From positions 742,662 to 806,661 of the forward strand of contig RPFO01000412.1 of the NCBI GenBank assembly GCA_009746045.1: a stretch of 64,000 nt of DNA, in the 5' to 3' direction. The translations under genes and the position numbers were made by a program. Positions 39,701-50,428 of the stretch are shown here, one piece after another. Each line of letters begins with the position of its first letter. Position 1 is the first letter of the stretch. Under the pieces are notes generated by a model, which worked only from the letters and a program-made list of their open reading frames with translations, did no database searches and had not been told where the DNA came from. The DNA is from Mesostigma viride (Eukaryota; Streptophyta; Mesostigmatophyceae; Mesostigmatales; Mesostigmataceae).

Positions 39701-42700
39701 GCTTGTTGCGTGAGCTAGCAAGCACGCATGCTGGTTGCTTGTTGCGTGAGCTAGCATGCACGCATGCTGGTCGCTTGTTGCGTGAGCTAGCAAGCACGCA
39801 TGCTGGTTGCTTGTTGCGTGAGCTAGCAATCACGCGTGCTGGTCGCTTGTTGCGTGAGCTAGCAAGCACGCATGCTGGTTGCTTGTTGCGTGAGCTAGCA
39901 AGCATGCGTGCTGGTTGCTTGTTGCGTGAGCTAGCAAGCACGCATGCTGGTCGCTTGTTGCGTGAGCTAGCAAGCACGCATGCTGGTCGCTTGTTGCGTG
40001 AGCTAGCAAGCACGCATGCTGGTCGCTTGTTGCGTGAGCTAGCAAGGTGGCCTTGTACAAGGCCTTGATAGCATCAGAGTGACATGACCTGTTGCTTTTC
40101 TTTGGGAGGCCATGGTCGCTGGGAGGCCGATGCTTCCGTTCGCCTCGCTTGACCTGGTGATTGGGTGCTGCCGCAAACCGTTGCTGGCACCCGACGTCAA
40201 GTTGGGTGTTGGCATGTGACGTCGGGAATGAGCGTCATGTGCACCGCTACATCGTGTGAGCCGTGCTGTGCTTGTCAGGTTGATGCCCATATCAGCATTA
40301 CTCGTTAACATCGTGAGCTTGTGGCAACGTTATCTATGCATCAACAACGTGCACCGGGGCTATGCAGGGATGCCAGGCGTCCATACGATGCATCATCCAT
40401 TTGGATCAGCCCTGTTCATCGATTTGGTGACGTTCGTCAGGCTGGCAGCAGCATAGGAAATGCAGCACTTGGCACTTTCCTGAAAACACCAAACAGCGAC
40501 GCATAGCTAGTTTGTTGCATGCCTCATGACTAATACTGGGCCATAAAGATTTATTGATACTGTGTTATATAGTACTGAGTTATTTACTGATACTGTGTTA
40601 TGTACTACTGTTTTATTTATTGATACTGTGTTATATAGTACTGTTTTATTTATTGATACTGTGTTCTGAATTACTGAGTTATTTATTGATACTGTGTTCT
40701 GAATTACTGAGTTATTTATTGATACTGTGTTCTGAATTACTGTGTTATTTATTGATACTGTGTTCTGAATTACTGTTTTATTTATTGATACTGTGTTCTG
40801 AATTACTGTGTTATTTATTGATACTGTGTTATATAGTACTGTGTTATTTATTGATACTGTGTTCTGAATTACTGTGTTATTTATTGATGCTGTGTTATTT
40901 GAAACTGCTATGTTCCTCAGCCAGAGGCTCAGCTAGAATAAATCTCCTGTTTTTTTTTTTTTTGGGGGGGGGGGTCTGTCTGCCACTTCTACATTTTTTC
41001 TCTTCCGGATGTTTTCAATTATGTGGCCATTTCACGTGTGCCTAATGTCTCAACACCCTGCACCCCATACTCTCCGGCGGCAGGGAGCTCACCCGGGTGC
41101 TGCTGCTGGACGACTACGGCGTGCACTGGGACATCCCAGAGGGCCAGCTATGCCCCACGGTGGGTGGCCGCTCCTCACGCATGCTCCTCACGCTGTGCCT
41201 TACATTGAATTATTATTATTATTATTTTTTTAATGCTAGTACTGAAGATGCTAGTACTGTATGTGACGTCGGATCCCATGCACTCAAACAGGCTGTGGGC
41301 GAGAGGGGGCTTAGGCCGCATGCAGCCACCCTCCAGGACTGCGGAAGTTGACCCTCGCAAGGGGGGTCCCTCCACTCGTCCTGGTTTCGTGGTAAAGGAT
41401 AGTCAACTGCCACCCGCACCGTGAAGGTGATTGACAGCATGTCGGTGATCCCCCCTGAGCTGTTGTGAGATGGGGGCCTCAGACGGCGTATGCACTTGAG
41501 CAACAGTAGTAGTAGTTTTCTTCGCCTTTCCCTGTATTTGTCCTTCTTTGCGTAAGTTGCATTGTTTTCTGTGAATATATCTACCCCCGCAGGTCACCTC
41601 GCGCGCCAACTACATCCACTGGCTAGCCGACCTGCTGGCCCTGTCAGGCAAGCCCTCCCCTGATGGACCTGCTGTGGGGGCCGCCAGCACAAGGAGCGGG
41701 GCTGTGATGCCACCGCCAGCAACAGCATCAGGTTCAGATGTGCGCGGGCTGGACATTGGCGTGGGTGCCAACTGCATCTACCCGCTGCTGGGGGCCAGCA
41801 TCCACGGGTGGAGCTTTGTGGGTACAGGTAGGGGCGTGCTATTTATATGCGCGGTAGTTGGTGTAAGTTGATGTATTAATGGGAGCTTTATGTGCAAGGG
41901 TCGGTAGTGCTATAATATGTATAGGCTTTCTTTTCAGCGTTCTGGCTACATGGGCAGCCAACGGTGGTTGGTGCGGTCATGGGAGCGTTGTGGGCACAGG
42001 TAAGGGGCTGCTTGTGATGAATCGTGATGACCCATGATTGTTTCCCTGTGCGCAGACTCTGCTGCATTCAGGCTTCCAACCATATGCCATGTTTCTGGGG
42101 TTTCTGAGTGCGAGTTGCCTAAGCTGCGTGCCCTAATCATTCATAGGGGGAATTGCTTCTGGTCCTAGTAGTTAATAACTCTACAAAACTCCCTCCATTG
42201 AGAGCGCCGTCAAGTGCTTCAAGCCCGTATATCGTGCAGGAATAGTTGGGGGAAGTGAAGGGGTACCCAGGGGCTTTTAGCGATTGAGGGACGGCAGCCT
42301 TCCACATTCGTCAAGTTTGTTTATGGATGTTGAATTAAGTGACCTGAGGCTAAGTGCCTTGCGCTGTCAATCAACTTGCTTGGCTGGCCTGTGCAACTGG
42401 TGTGCCACCTTGCCCTCTTGCTGCGGGGGCACTCTGCTGATGGTGTCATGTTGCTCGTCGGTCTAGCGGGCGCCTGCATAAACCTCAACGAGCCTCACAA
42501 GTGCAAACGCTCACAATGTCACCGTTGCATGATGTTGGTGGTACTCTGCTGACTGGTGCCAGCTTCTTATCTTCATCTAATAGCATAGTAGTACATGTAT
42601 AGTGAGTGCACTAGTACATCTGAAGTGCACTGATACTTGGTTGCTCCTAGGGCGCACTGTATGGGAAAAAACCGACTGACTGAGTGTGCACTTTGAGGGG

Positions 42701-45700
42701 AGTACACCGACAGCTCGTGACAGCCGGCGGTAGCCCACGTCTCCCAGAGATGCAACGCCACGTCATGGCAGGGCACGCGATGGTGAGCTCTACCTGTGTA
42801 GCCTGCTTCTTGCGGTGCTTCCGTCTCTCTGAAAAGTGAGCTATTCTCTAGTGTAAAGCTGCATAGCGTTAATTCTCTATCGTGAGCGAGCTATTTTCTA
42901 CAGTGAGCCAGCCATCCTCTCTTGGCACCATCTATGCTGTCTTGTTTGCGCGCAGACACCACGCCGGTCGCCATTGAGTGGGCACGCTGGAACGTGGGCA
43001 ACAATCTGCACCTGGTGCGTGGCTAAGGGGGTTGCCTTGTGCAGCCCAGTCTACACCACATTCACCACTTCGATGACAGAAGAGCTCTACGCGTATACTA
43101 CCTGAATATCTGTGCGGTGCCAAGTTTGATTGTCCCAACCTTCGAAAGCTAGCGGCATGCGCGCATTCACGTCTGCACTCAGTTTCACAAGATTGAAGGA
43201 GCAATAAGCTCACAACCCCCCCTCCCCCAGTTGTTTGTGGTGCTGGAGTGCTTTATTTACAACGTTTGCCAACCACCCTGTTGACGTTACAGTTTCTGTC
43301 AAACGCCTGGCATACTGCATTTTGAGAAGGCTCGACGACTAATGCATTCAAGGTCCCAGTTTTCACGTCGCCGCATTGAAAAATATTATCATTACCAAAC
43401 ACGCGTCCTGGTTCCAAATGAGGGAAGAGCTCCGCCGTGCCCCATAGTTGGCAATTTGCCAGGTATTACCTCAGAAGCTTTTCGGTGTGTTCCCCTGTTT
43501 TGTTGCATCTCTAGCCCTGTATTGTTGCATGTCTAGCCCACCTAACGTGCACCGGTGGTCACGCGTACAAGCATTCGTAACAACTAGAAATTTTCCTTGC
43601 GCCGACAATTTTCGTGTTAATGGTGCACATGGCCATCGCCCAGGCACACCTGATCGAGATCCGCCAGGTGGCGGTGCCAGGAGAAGCGGCAGCGGAACAA
43701 CCAGCAGCGGTAGCCGCGGCGGAGGGTGTCGAGGGGGCACCGCCGGGTGACCGGCAGGATGTGCCTGCACAAGCTAGCTTGTGGCATGAACACGGCGCCA
43801 GTGCCCGCAGCGTTCGCGGGGGTGACCACCAACATGGATGTGAGGGCCCGGAGGAGGCACAGGCCATTCCCAGTGGCGACAACGGAAGAGGCTTGGAAGC
43901 TAAACTGGCACCCGGGCACGGTCCCGGCACCCCCTGTGAGCCGCCCGTGGACGCCCCGTTCCGCCGCCACCCATCCACCGAGCATGGACCCAATGACTCA
44001 GTAGCGGCATCCCCATCATCCTGCACTTCTGGATCGCCAGCGGCCCCCATCGGCCCAGCACTTCCACCTGGCATCCTCGTGATCGACGCCACACAGGCCG
44101 GGGTCCCGTCAGGGCAACCGGGCCCTCCCATAGGCCCCTCGTGGGACCCTGCCATCCAGGGGGGCAGCGCATCAGGCCCCGCCTCAAGTCGGTGGGAGGG
44201 TTCTGCGTGGGGCGTTGGTGGCCCGCAGTGCCAGGGTGGCTGGGGGCTGGCGGAAGGACATCAGATGGCACCTGGGTGGTCGCCGACGTCTTCGTCCTCA
44301 TCCTGCAACGTCCTGGTTGGCGTCGTGCGCCAGGATGAGAGGTGAGGTTTCTTTGCGCACAAGATTCATTCCTCCCTTGCTTTTTTAGAAATGCATATTT
44401 CTCATCATTTCCACGGCCAGCGTGGATGGGTAGGGACCAGCCGTGAGGGTGCTGTGCTGTTCGCCACGCGTCTGTCAATACACATGGAAAAGATAACATG
44501 GTGGCAGTCCAAGGGGATGTTCCTCGTGTGCACGTAGTGAGCTGTAGTATAAACCGTCTAAGTGGTTTCCTTATACATTTACCTCTACACTCTGTAATAT
44601 GTTCGGGGCAGTCTGATGGAAATTGCACATAGGTGGACTACTGTTTCAAGTATGCCTATGTCTATATGGTCACGTTATCTGCTTCCTTAGCTCCCAACAT
44701 CAAATTTTAGAGGCTAAGAGTACTTGTCTACAGTACTGTATAATGTTTGTGGTATTTAATCCCATGCTGGCACCGTGGGACATGCATGACTCCCGTCGTG
44801 TGCGCTGTGAATCTATTCGTAGCGCTCATTACATGCCATGGCGAGTCGCCCTTTCTCAGTGCCACAAATATGCGGCGTCTGCTGAACGTCTTCCTTGCAG
44901 CCTCTCGGTGTTGCTGCCAACGTCGTGATGCCAATGATCTAATAAGAAAGACATAAATACCTGGTACTGTTAATAGTATTATAGGGCTGGAACTTGCCTG
45001 TCAAGATTAATGTGGCAGACTTGAACCCTACACTGCGCTCTGCTATACGCTGTTGTCCTAGTTGACCGGGTAGCAAAGTCCCCTGATGGCGACTCCCCTC
45101 GTGATCCCCTGCTCTTGTTAACAAAGGTCTCGCGGCTTTTCTCCGTTGCCTGCAGGTTTGACTTCTGCATGTGCAACCCGCCTTTCTTTGAGAGCATCGA
45201 ACAGGCCAACCAGAACCCCCTAACGGTGAGCAAGAGTGTGAGGGAACGATTCTGACCGTAAGGCTGCTGTACTCAACTACCATGCGGCGTTGCAGTGCCT
45301 GCAAAATGTGCTGTGCCCGCACCGGATAAAGTGCTGTAGGGAGGCTGCATTGTGTCCACACATCCGGACACCTTGCTCAGATCCTAGCTATTTTTTGTGG
45401 GCACCACCCACTCAACCAACCATTTACCCATCCACGGGTTGGTTGCCTTGCGGTATACCATTTGTGGGTGAGCCACCGTGGCAGCAGCAACCGTTTTTTT
45501 TTTTTTAGCCGAGGATGTGGGCAGGACGTAGCCCATCTCACTAACTGGATCTATATTTCTGTCACGCCAATGCTCTGTTTTTCTGTGCAGGTGTATAGAG
45601 GTAATCTATTCGATGGCTTTTGGTCCATGCACGATCCGATTACCTGTCTCCCTAGCTGCCCACCTTTCCATGCTTGCGCCATCTCTCCCTTTTTATTTCG

Positions 45701-46343
45701 CCACACCCCGAATACCCCGACGAATCGCACCCCGATGAATTGCTTTATTTGTTAATCCACCATCCGAGTAAGCTCCAAGTGAGCTCATGGAGTCAGCGAT
45801 GAATCTTCCAGGCACATATAACCATGGTACGTTCTAGGTCATGCACATGTAGAAATGGGGCTCTTCAATCAGGCCCACGCACATGCTTACGCAGACAGAT
45901 AAACTTGCAAGATATTACTCTACAAGCTACACATTTACCCTCCCAGGAGCGAGTATTGAAATATGGAGCTTCATTTTTACTATTTTTGGAACTTTGAGTC
46001 ACACACAAAGACAGACATGTACTGCCCTTTGTTTATCTGCATGTCACTATGGTTACATCTATAGTTCTTGATACTCCCTGGTTCTATCTGCTCCTTAGGC
46101 ACCTATTGTTAGAATCCATAGTTCTTGATTGATACTCTCTGGTTTTGTCTGCTCCTTAGGCACCTTCCTCTGCGCACGGGTGCATGTCCTCCATTCTGCT
46201 TCCCTTCAACTTGTGTGCGCCATGGCGCGCCCGCTGCGGCAGGCGTGTGGCGGCACCGCGCAAGAGATGGTCACGCCAGGTGGCGAGGTGGCCTTCATCC
46301 ACCGAATGATTGCGGACAGCCTGGTGCTGCGAGGGCAGATTAC
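30756..46343 (+). CDS. METTL16: METTL16/FIO1-type RNA m6A methyltransferase (3' exons not found)
   Basis: METTL16 methylates U6 snRNA and hairpin RNAs at adenine N6 in the nucleus. Nine exons: 30756-30790, 31230-31298, 33020-33079, 41084-41159, 41593-41827, 42956-43014, 43644-44341, 45156-45225 and 46243-46343. All are GT-AG and in phase (467 codons plus 2 nt). Diagnostic: [81 protein letters not shown] (SAM site), [13 protein letters not shown] (catalytic NPPF) and [15 protein letters not shown]. Wording is closest to plant FIO1. The start is the first ATG after an in-frame TGA. Exon 7 (232 codons) inserts about 190 Pro/Gly/Ser/Ala-rich residues between [12 protein letters not shown] and [11 protein letters not shown]. 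Intron 3 is 8004 bp. After GQIT the expected WYxxMxGxK segment was not found up to 64,000, where only transposons occur. Confidence 0.93.
31299..33019 (+). other. METTL16 intron 2
   Basis: Contains a retroelement-derived stretch at about 32,035-32,240. TCACGTGGGTACCAATCAAGG and the following GGGAGGGCGCC resemble the 5' flank of ORF1 copy D at 26,060-26,180. Nothing else was recognised. Confidence 0.5.
33080..34896 (+). other. METTL16 intron 3, left part
   Basis: Two isolated units of the 36/37-bp satellite occur at about 33,246-33,328, some 1.7 kb before the main array. Further on are a GGGAGC triplet run (34,022-34,046) and several GGAATCTTCCGT-like words around 33,830-34,090. No gene seen. 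Confidence 0.6.
34897..35042. repeat. Perfect 44-bp inverted repeat (hairpin) next to the satellite
   Basis: Arms 34,897-34,940 and 34,999-35,042 are exact reverse complements (begin GCTTTCCTCACTGGACC; end GGTCCAGTGAGGAAAGC). The 58-bp spacer is itself partly palindromic (CTGCTTTTCGC / GCGAAAAGCAG). The right arm ends five bases before the first satellite unit. Confidence 0.95.
35047..40047. repeat. 36/37-bp satellite array (~5.0 kb) in METTL16 intron 3
   Basis: Roughly 137 head-to-tail units built from GCTAGCAAGCACGCATGC followed by TGGTTGCTTGTTGCGTGA. Some units carry one extra A (GTGAAGCTAGC, 37 bp), some lack CAAG, and some have T/C or CA/CG variants. GCTAGC and GCATGC palindromes recur once per unit. 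The long open frames on both strands (for example repeated [24 protein letters not shown]) follow from a period divisible by three and are not genes. Blocks repeat at 501 bp and about 1506 bp. The array ends abruptly at GCTAGCAAG before GGCCTTGTACAAGGCC. Confidence 0.98.
40048..40540 (+). other. METTL16 intron 3, between two arrays
   Basis: Starts with a perfect 16-bp palindrome GGCCTTGTACAAGGCC. No coding sequence was recognised. Confidence 0.5.
40545..40905. repeat. AT-rich 33-bp minisatellite, ~11 copies
   Basis: Unit TTATTTATTGATACTGTG plus TTCTGAATTACTGAG, with variants having TTATATAGTAC in the second half. It lies in METTL16 intron 3, about 200 bp before exon 41,084. Confidence 0.93.
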
Positions 46344-46574
46344 GTGAGTTCAGCCAGACATGGGGTTTTGGACGTGATAGCCTGCCATTGTTTTCTCATA
46401 CTTGCTCAGGTTGATGCATGTTCTTTGTTGCGCCTGTGTACAGTACTATAGTGCTTCTAGTCATGAAGTCCGCCTGAGTTGATAGCAGATCGACCCAGGA
46501 TGTCTGAGATGGAAGCTGGTAAAGGAAGGATGCAGTCCTGGAGGATGAAGACCTGGAGGATGCGGTCTTGGAGG
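46344..46574 (+). other. METTL16 sequence after the last recognised exon
   Basis: Starts with a good donor (GTGAGT). Near 46,540-46,585 three 15-bp units TGGAGGATGAAGACC / TGGAGGATGCGGTCT lie in tandem. No METTL16 exon found; the transposon nest begins at about 46,575. Confidence 0.5.
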
Positions 46575-46795
46575 ATGAAGACCAACGGCACAAAGAGTGA
46601 CATAACAGAATCTCAGCCGACGGAACATTTTTACAAAGTACCGTCGGGGCTGAACATATAAAAGTATCTCAACGGATAATACAACAAAATACCGTCGGAG
46701 CTGAAAATATAAGTATCTCGACGGATAGTACAACAAAGTACCGTCGGAATGGGCATAGTAAATTCTGCTAGCTGCAGGGCAAGAGCAACTACCGT
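46575..46795 (-). repeat. 'L' module, 5' part, minus orientation
   Basis: Contains three sub-repeats with GTACCGTCGG and TATCTCGACGGATA, plus AATGGGCATAGTAAATTCTG. The same sequence recurs at 55,830-56,030, 56,930-57,110, 60,930-61,110 and 62,010-62,160. Its truncated edge (TTTGTGCCG) matches the edge of the L(+) piece starting at 48,936. Confidence 0.85.
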
Positions 46796-46801
46796 ATACA
46801 G

Positions 46802-47354
46802 TTCTTGTTTTTGGTCCATTGGAGTTCCTTCCCACCAAAAGAAACATTTATTTTACATTTTTGTGTGCTAGGCTTTATACGGACAGCCTATACCACACCT
46901 TCAAACTCAGTGCACATCATTATCAAGTTGGTCATTGTAGCACCATGCTGGGGGCCCAGCATACTCGAACACAAGGTGTTGCCCCTCTTAGCAGCGTGGG
47001 CGGGTGGGTGGGAGCTGAAAAGATGCCTCCCTACGTCCCCTTCACCACTCTAAGTACTGACTATCATTCACATTGCGCCACGCAGGCCTGCCGGCTGGCG
47101 CAGGTACAAGGTGTACTGACTGCCCATCACAGTTGCGCCACGCCTGGCGGCTGGCGCAGGTACAAGGTCTAGTGACGTACGTTAGAAGCTACCTAGGCCT
47201 GCACTCCGGAACCACACTCAGCCTCGGCACAAAAAGGGCCAGCCGGTGCAGTACCCTCGTGACAAGCGCTAGTCTTACGCTACCTACGGCAGGTCGGATC
47301 CCTTTGGGCCCGTCCATGCGTCATATATAAAATGAGCGAAGCTCAACAAATAGA
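46802..47354. repeat. 'R' module, copy 1
   Basis: Runs from TTCTTGTTTTTGGTCC to GAGCGAAGCTCAACAAAT and is followed directly by a second copy. It contains two related stem-like words, GCGCCACGCAGGCCTGCC and GCGCCACGCCTGGCGGC, each followed by GGCTGGCGCAGGTACAAGGT or CTGGCGCAGGTACAAGGT. Function unknown; it could be a long terminal repeat or a SINE-like unit. Confidence 0.75.
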
Positions 47355-47356
47355 TT

Positions 47357-48920
47357 TCTTGTTTTTGGTCCATTGGAGTTCCTTCCCACCAAGAGAAACA
47401 TTTATTTTACATTTTTGTGTGCTAGGCTTTATACGGACTGCCTATACCACACCTTCAAACTCAGTACACATCATTATCAAGTTGGTTATTGTAGCACCAT
47501 GCTGGGGGCCCAGCATACTCGAACACAAGGTGTTGCCCCCACACCTCCTACCTGGCCACCAAGGCTGTCGCCAACCTTGGTGCCGAGTTTCTTTCCGCCC
47601 CTGGCCCCCTTCCTGCATGCTGCCGCGGCTGTACTGCCGCCCCCGTGTGGCCGCTACGGTTTCCCGGCGGACGCAGGGCGGCACCCATGTCGTTCCCCCC
47701 GTTAGGGGGGCGGTTTCCAGCGGCTGCTCATTAGGCCTTACGCCCCCGGACCGTCTGTCACAAGCCCAGGACCCATCACCAGCCCCACCCCTGAGGCTGG
47801 GATTTCCCGGCATTGAAGCCATTGTGGCGATGGGCCCTCTACCCTACCAAGGCCTTGGCTTGGAAACTGCTTAGCCAAAGCCCCGACCAGGGCTTGTGTT
47901 TTTGTAGGAAATTTTTATGGCATAGATATGCCCTCCTAGCTGAACCGAACTCTTTATTGCCTTTCCTATAATGCATCATACAGGATAAAAACAAAGGCGA
48001 TAAAAAAGCCAGAATTTCAGCCCCGCCAGGCGAACATTCTTTGCTGAAAAACTGGGCAATGATGAAGAGCGCGCTACTCCCACCAAGATTTGCTCCAGCC
48101 CCGCATCCTCCCCGAAACTCCCATCTGGCCACAGGCCGAAAGATCCGGTCCGCTGTCAGGTTCCTGGCAGTTATGGGCTACCATGGCACCCCGCGCTAGC
48201 CATCTCCACGTTTAAGGCAGATTCCCCTCCGCCTGTGATTCTTGCCACCGTAGCCGCTGGCCCTGGCCTGTATGGCTCCTTCCCTGACGTTGTCCGACTT
48301 AAAACGCAGCTTCCCCAGTGTCAGGAAGCTGCTTGCCGCACCCAGGGGTAGAGGGGAATCGTCAGTGGGCCCAGCGCCGGAAATCACACCCTTTTACTCA
48401 AACCGTAGAGCCCCCCACCCAACAACCATTACCGTGGCCTGTAACGGTTGGTGGCGAACATAAAGAAATTTATTCTAGGCCTCTCCACGCCCGGAGAGGC
48501 CGATAGCATCGTCTTACATTCAGCGCAGCCGCCATAGCGGCTAGCCGACCTTGCCAGCAAATGCTGGGATCAAGTTGCGAAGCTGAAAAGAGGCCTCCCT
48601 ACGTCCCCTTCATCACTCTAAGTACCGACTATCATTCACATTGCGCCACGCAGGCCTGCCGGCTGGCGCATGTAAAAGGTGTATTGACTGCCCATCACAG
48701 TTGCGCCACGCCTGGCGGCTGGCGCAGGTACAAGGTCTAGTGACGTACGTTAGAAGCTACCTAGGCCTGCACTCCGGAACCACACTCAGCCTCGGCACAA
48801 AAAGGGCCAGCCGGTGCAGTACCCTCGTGACAAGCGCTAGTCTTACGCTACCTACGGCAGGTCGGTCCCCTTTGAGCCCGTTCACGCGTCACATATAAAA
48901 TGAGCGAAGCTCAACAAATA
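47357..48920. repeat. 'R' module, copy 2, split by ~1.03 kb
   Basis: The first ~185 bp (47,357-47,540) repeat the start of copy 1 and the last ~345 bp (48,575-48,920) repeat its end. Between them 47,541-48,574 is unrelated. It holds a plus-strand open tail (ending PLPYQGLGLETA) and GC-rich hairpins near 48,480-48,545 (GGCCTCTCC/GGAGAGGCC, AGCCGC/GCGGCT). No protein family was recognised. Confidence 0.7.
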
Positions 48921-48935
48921 ATATATACCGAAGTA

Positions 48936-49520
48936 CTGGCGTCGCGCCTCGCCGCGCCACGATTGTCTCACTTGTGACCTAAGTTGAGCCCATCTTGGAC
49001 TTGAACTTTTTGCTAGGGAAAGAAATCTAGAATGGTACAGTACCTGTTACCAACGCCGCGTCACGCCGCGCCGTCTGTCCTTGTTCACTCGACTTGTGCA
49101 TGCCATGCATGTACGAAGTGCATCCGACGCTCCAAGTTAGCGCCGCAACAATCCTGCGGACTAAATTGTATGTCGTGAATTGCCTCTGGCAACGTAGCAC
49201 TTAAGCCTGGTTTGCTCCTTTGTCAATTAAGCCTGTGACCTGCAAGCTATGGCTGTTGGCCGCCTATGGCTACTGCCTAGTCTTATAATGGCTAATAAAC
49301 AAGCGGACAATTGATTGTAGTGTGCCTAAAACTGCCACACAAGGTTTAGGTCTTCAAGATCTTAGCTTTCCTCCAATCGCCTGGATTTGTATGCCTTGGC
49401 TGGGTAGGATTAAGCTGGATTATGAGAGTATTTATGTAACCGTATTCATACCATTATATAGTCCAATACTTCAGTGTAGTCTCGTTCTGTTGGATGGCAA
49501 TGCGATACAACTAGCGCTTC
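48936..49520 (+). repeat. 'L' module, 3' part, plus orientation, with P segment
   Basis: From TACTGGCGTCGCGCCTCGCC through AATAAACAAGCGGAC to about 49,470. A ~65-bp segment 'P' follows (GTCTCGTTCTGTTGGATGGC...) that is antisense to the gag gene at 57,385-58,302. Also present at 56,315-56,880 and 60,306-60,880 (minus) and 62,180-62,690 (plus). Confidence 0.85.
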
Positions 49521-49533
49521 TTCTCGAGCTTGT
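49521..49533. repeat. LINE target-site duplication, left
   Basis: TTCTCGAGCTTGT, identical to 55,756-55,768 on the other side of LINE copy 1. In the gag gene the uninterrupted sequence reads TTCTCGAGCTTGTACGAC. Confidence 0.9.
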
Positions 49534-50353
49534 CAAAGACGCCGAGCACGGCACCGCTAACATTCCTATTGCTTCCCCGGAAGCAGACCTTCTCCAGCTC
49601 AACAAGAAAGTCGAGGACATGGCAGCCCAGCTAGGCGCCCTGTCAACTGCTCTACGTCAGGACACAGCCGAGCTACACACCAGCATGGCTGAGGTAAAGG
49701 CAGCCCTGGCCACCTCGCCCCAGCCAGCCGTCCCCGCACCTACCAGCTACGCTAACATGGTGAAGCAGGCGGACATTGCCAACATGATGGCGGATGCCGC
49801 AAGGAAGGGGGCAGCAGCCCACAAGACCGCTGTCGAGGAGGACCAACGCTCACGCAGTATTGTGGTCAGGTATTTCGAGGTCGCGCAGCACCCAGAAACG
49901 GAACTGATGCTAGCACAACGCTTGCACCAGAGCCTCATAGTGGGCCGGCTGCGTTTGGGCAACGAACGCATCCGCATTGAGTCGGCAGCCTGGATGGCTG
50001 GCCAGCCTGGCCCCATCCGGGTGACCTTCGCGAACGTGGCCAGCAAGGTTTAAGTCCTGCAGGCCCGCAAGCTCCTGGGCGGGAGGAACGCGCCCAGCCT
50101 CGACGACCTACTCTCCCCTGCCCAGCTCGTCATCAAGAACGGTTTGCTGGGCAGCGACGCAGCGGTCCAGGCCAGGCGCGATGGCATTCGCACCTACGTT
50201 CGCCTCGTCAACGACACCCCCGTGCTCTTCATCGACGGGCAGCGCACGGATGTGCAGGCTCCTAACAAGCGGCACAAGCCGGGCCGCCCCAGGCACGCCC
50301 CAGCTGCGTCATCGTCGTCATCGCACGTCCCGGGTATGGAGGGCGCCCGGTAA
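49534..50353 (+). pseudogene. LINE copy 1 ORF1 (nucleic-acid-binding protein), one internal TAA
   Basis: Frame open from upstream; first ATG inside the element at 49,619. An N-terminal coiled-coil-like stretch (LLQLNKKVEDMAAQLGALST) precedes RSRSIVVRYFEVAQHPETEL, a start like the RRM fold of L1-type ORF1. A TAA follows ANVASKV at 50,051-50,053. The same frame then continues with VLQARKLLGGRNAPSLDDLL and TYVRLVNDTPVLFIDGQRTD to the stop at 50,353. The same TAA is present in LINE copy 2, so it predates their duplication. Confidence 0.8.
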
Positions 50354-50428
50354 GGGCACACCCTCGCGGCCTCGCGGTACAATAGGCTTTGGGCACAGCC
50401 TTTAATAAACAAGCCCCTTTCCATCCTC

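Noticed and set aside
35047-40047. CRISPR-like array
   Set aside because: Units are head to tail with no unique spacers, and the setting is a eukaryotic intron.
35060-40060. Many long open frames on both strands (up to 287 codons) in the 36-bp array
   Set aside because: They are periodic translations of a tandem repeat whose length is divisible by three, inside a METTL16 intron. No start context, domain or codon bias.
43614-44345. Independent 243-codon proline-rich gene
   Set aside because: It is METTL16 exon 7; both ends have splice sites in phase with neighbours and conserved METTL16 words.
46802-47354. R module as a Penelope-type pLTR with hammerhead ribozyme
   Set aside because: No CTGATGA...GAAA core found, and no associated Penelope polymerase.
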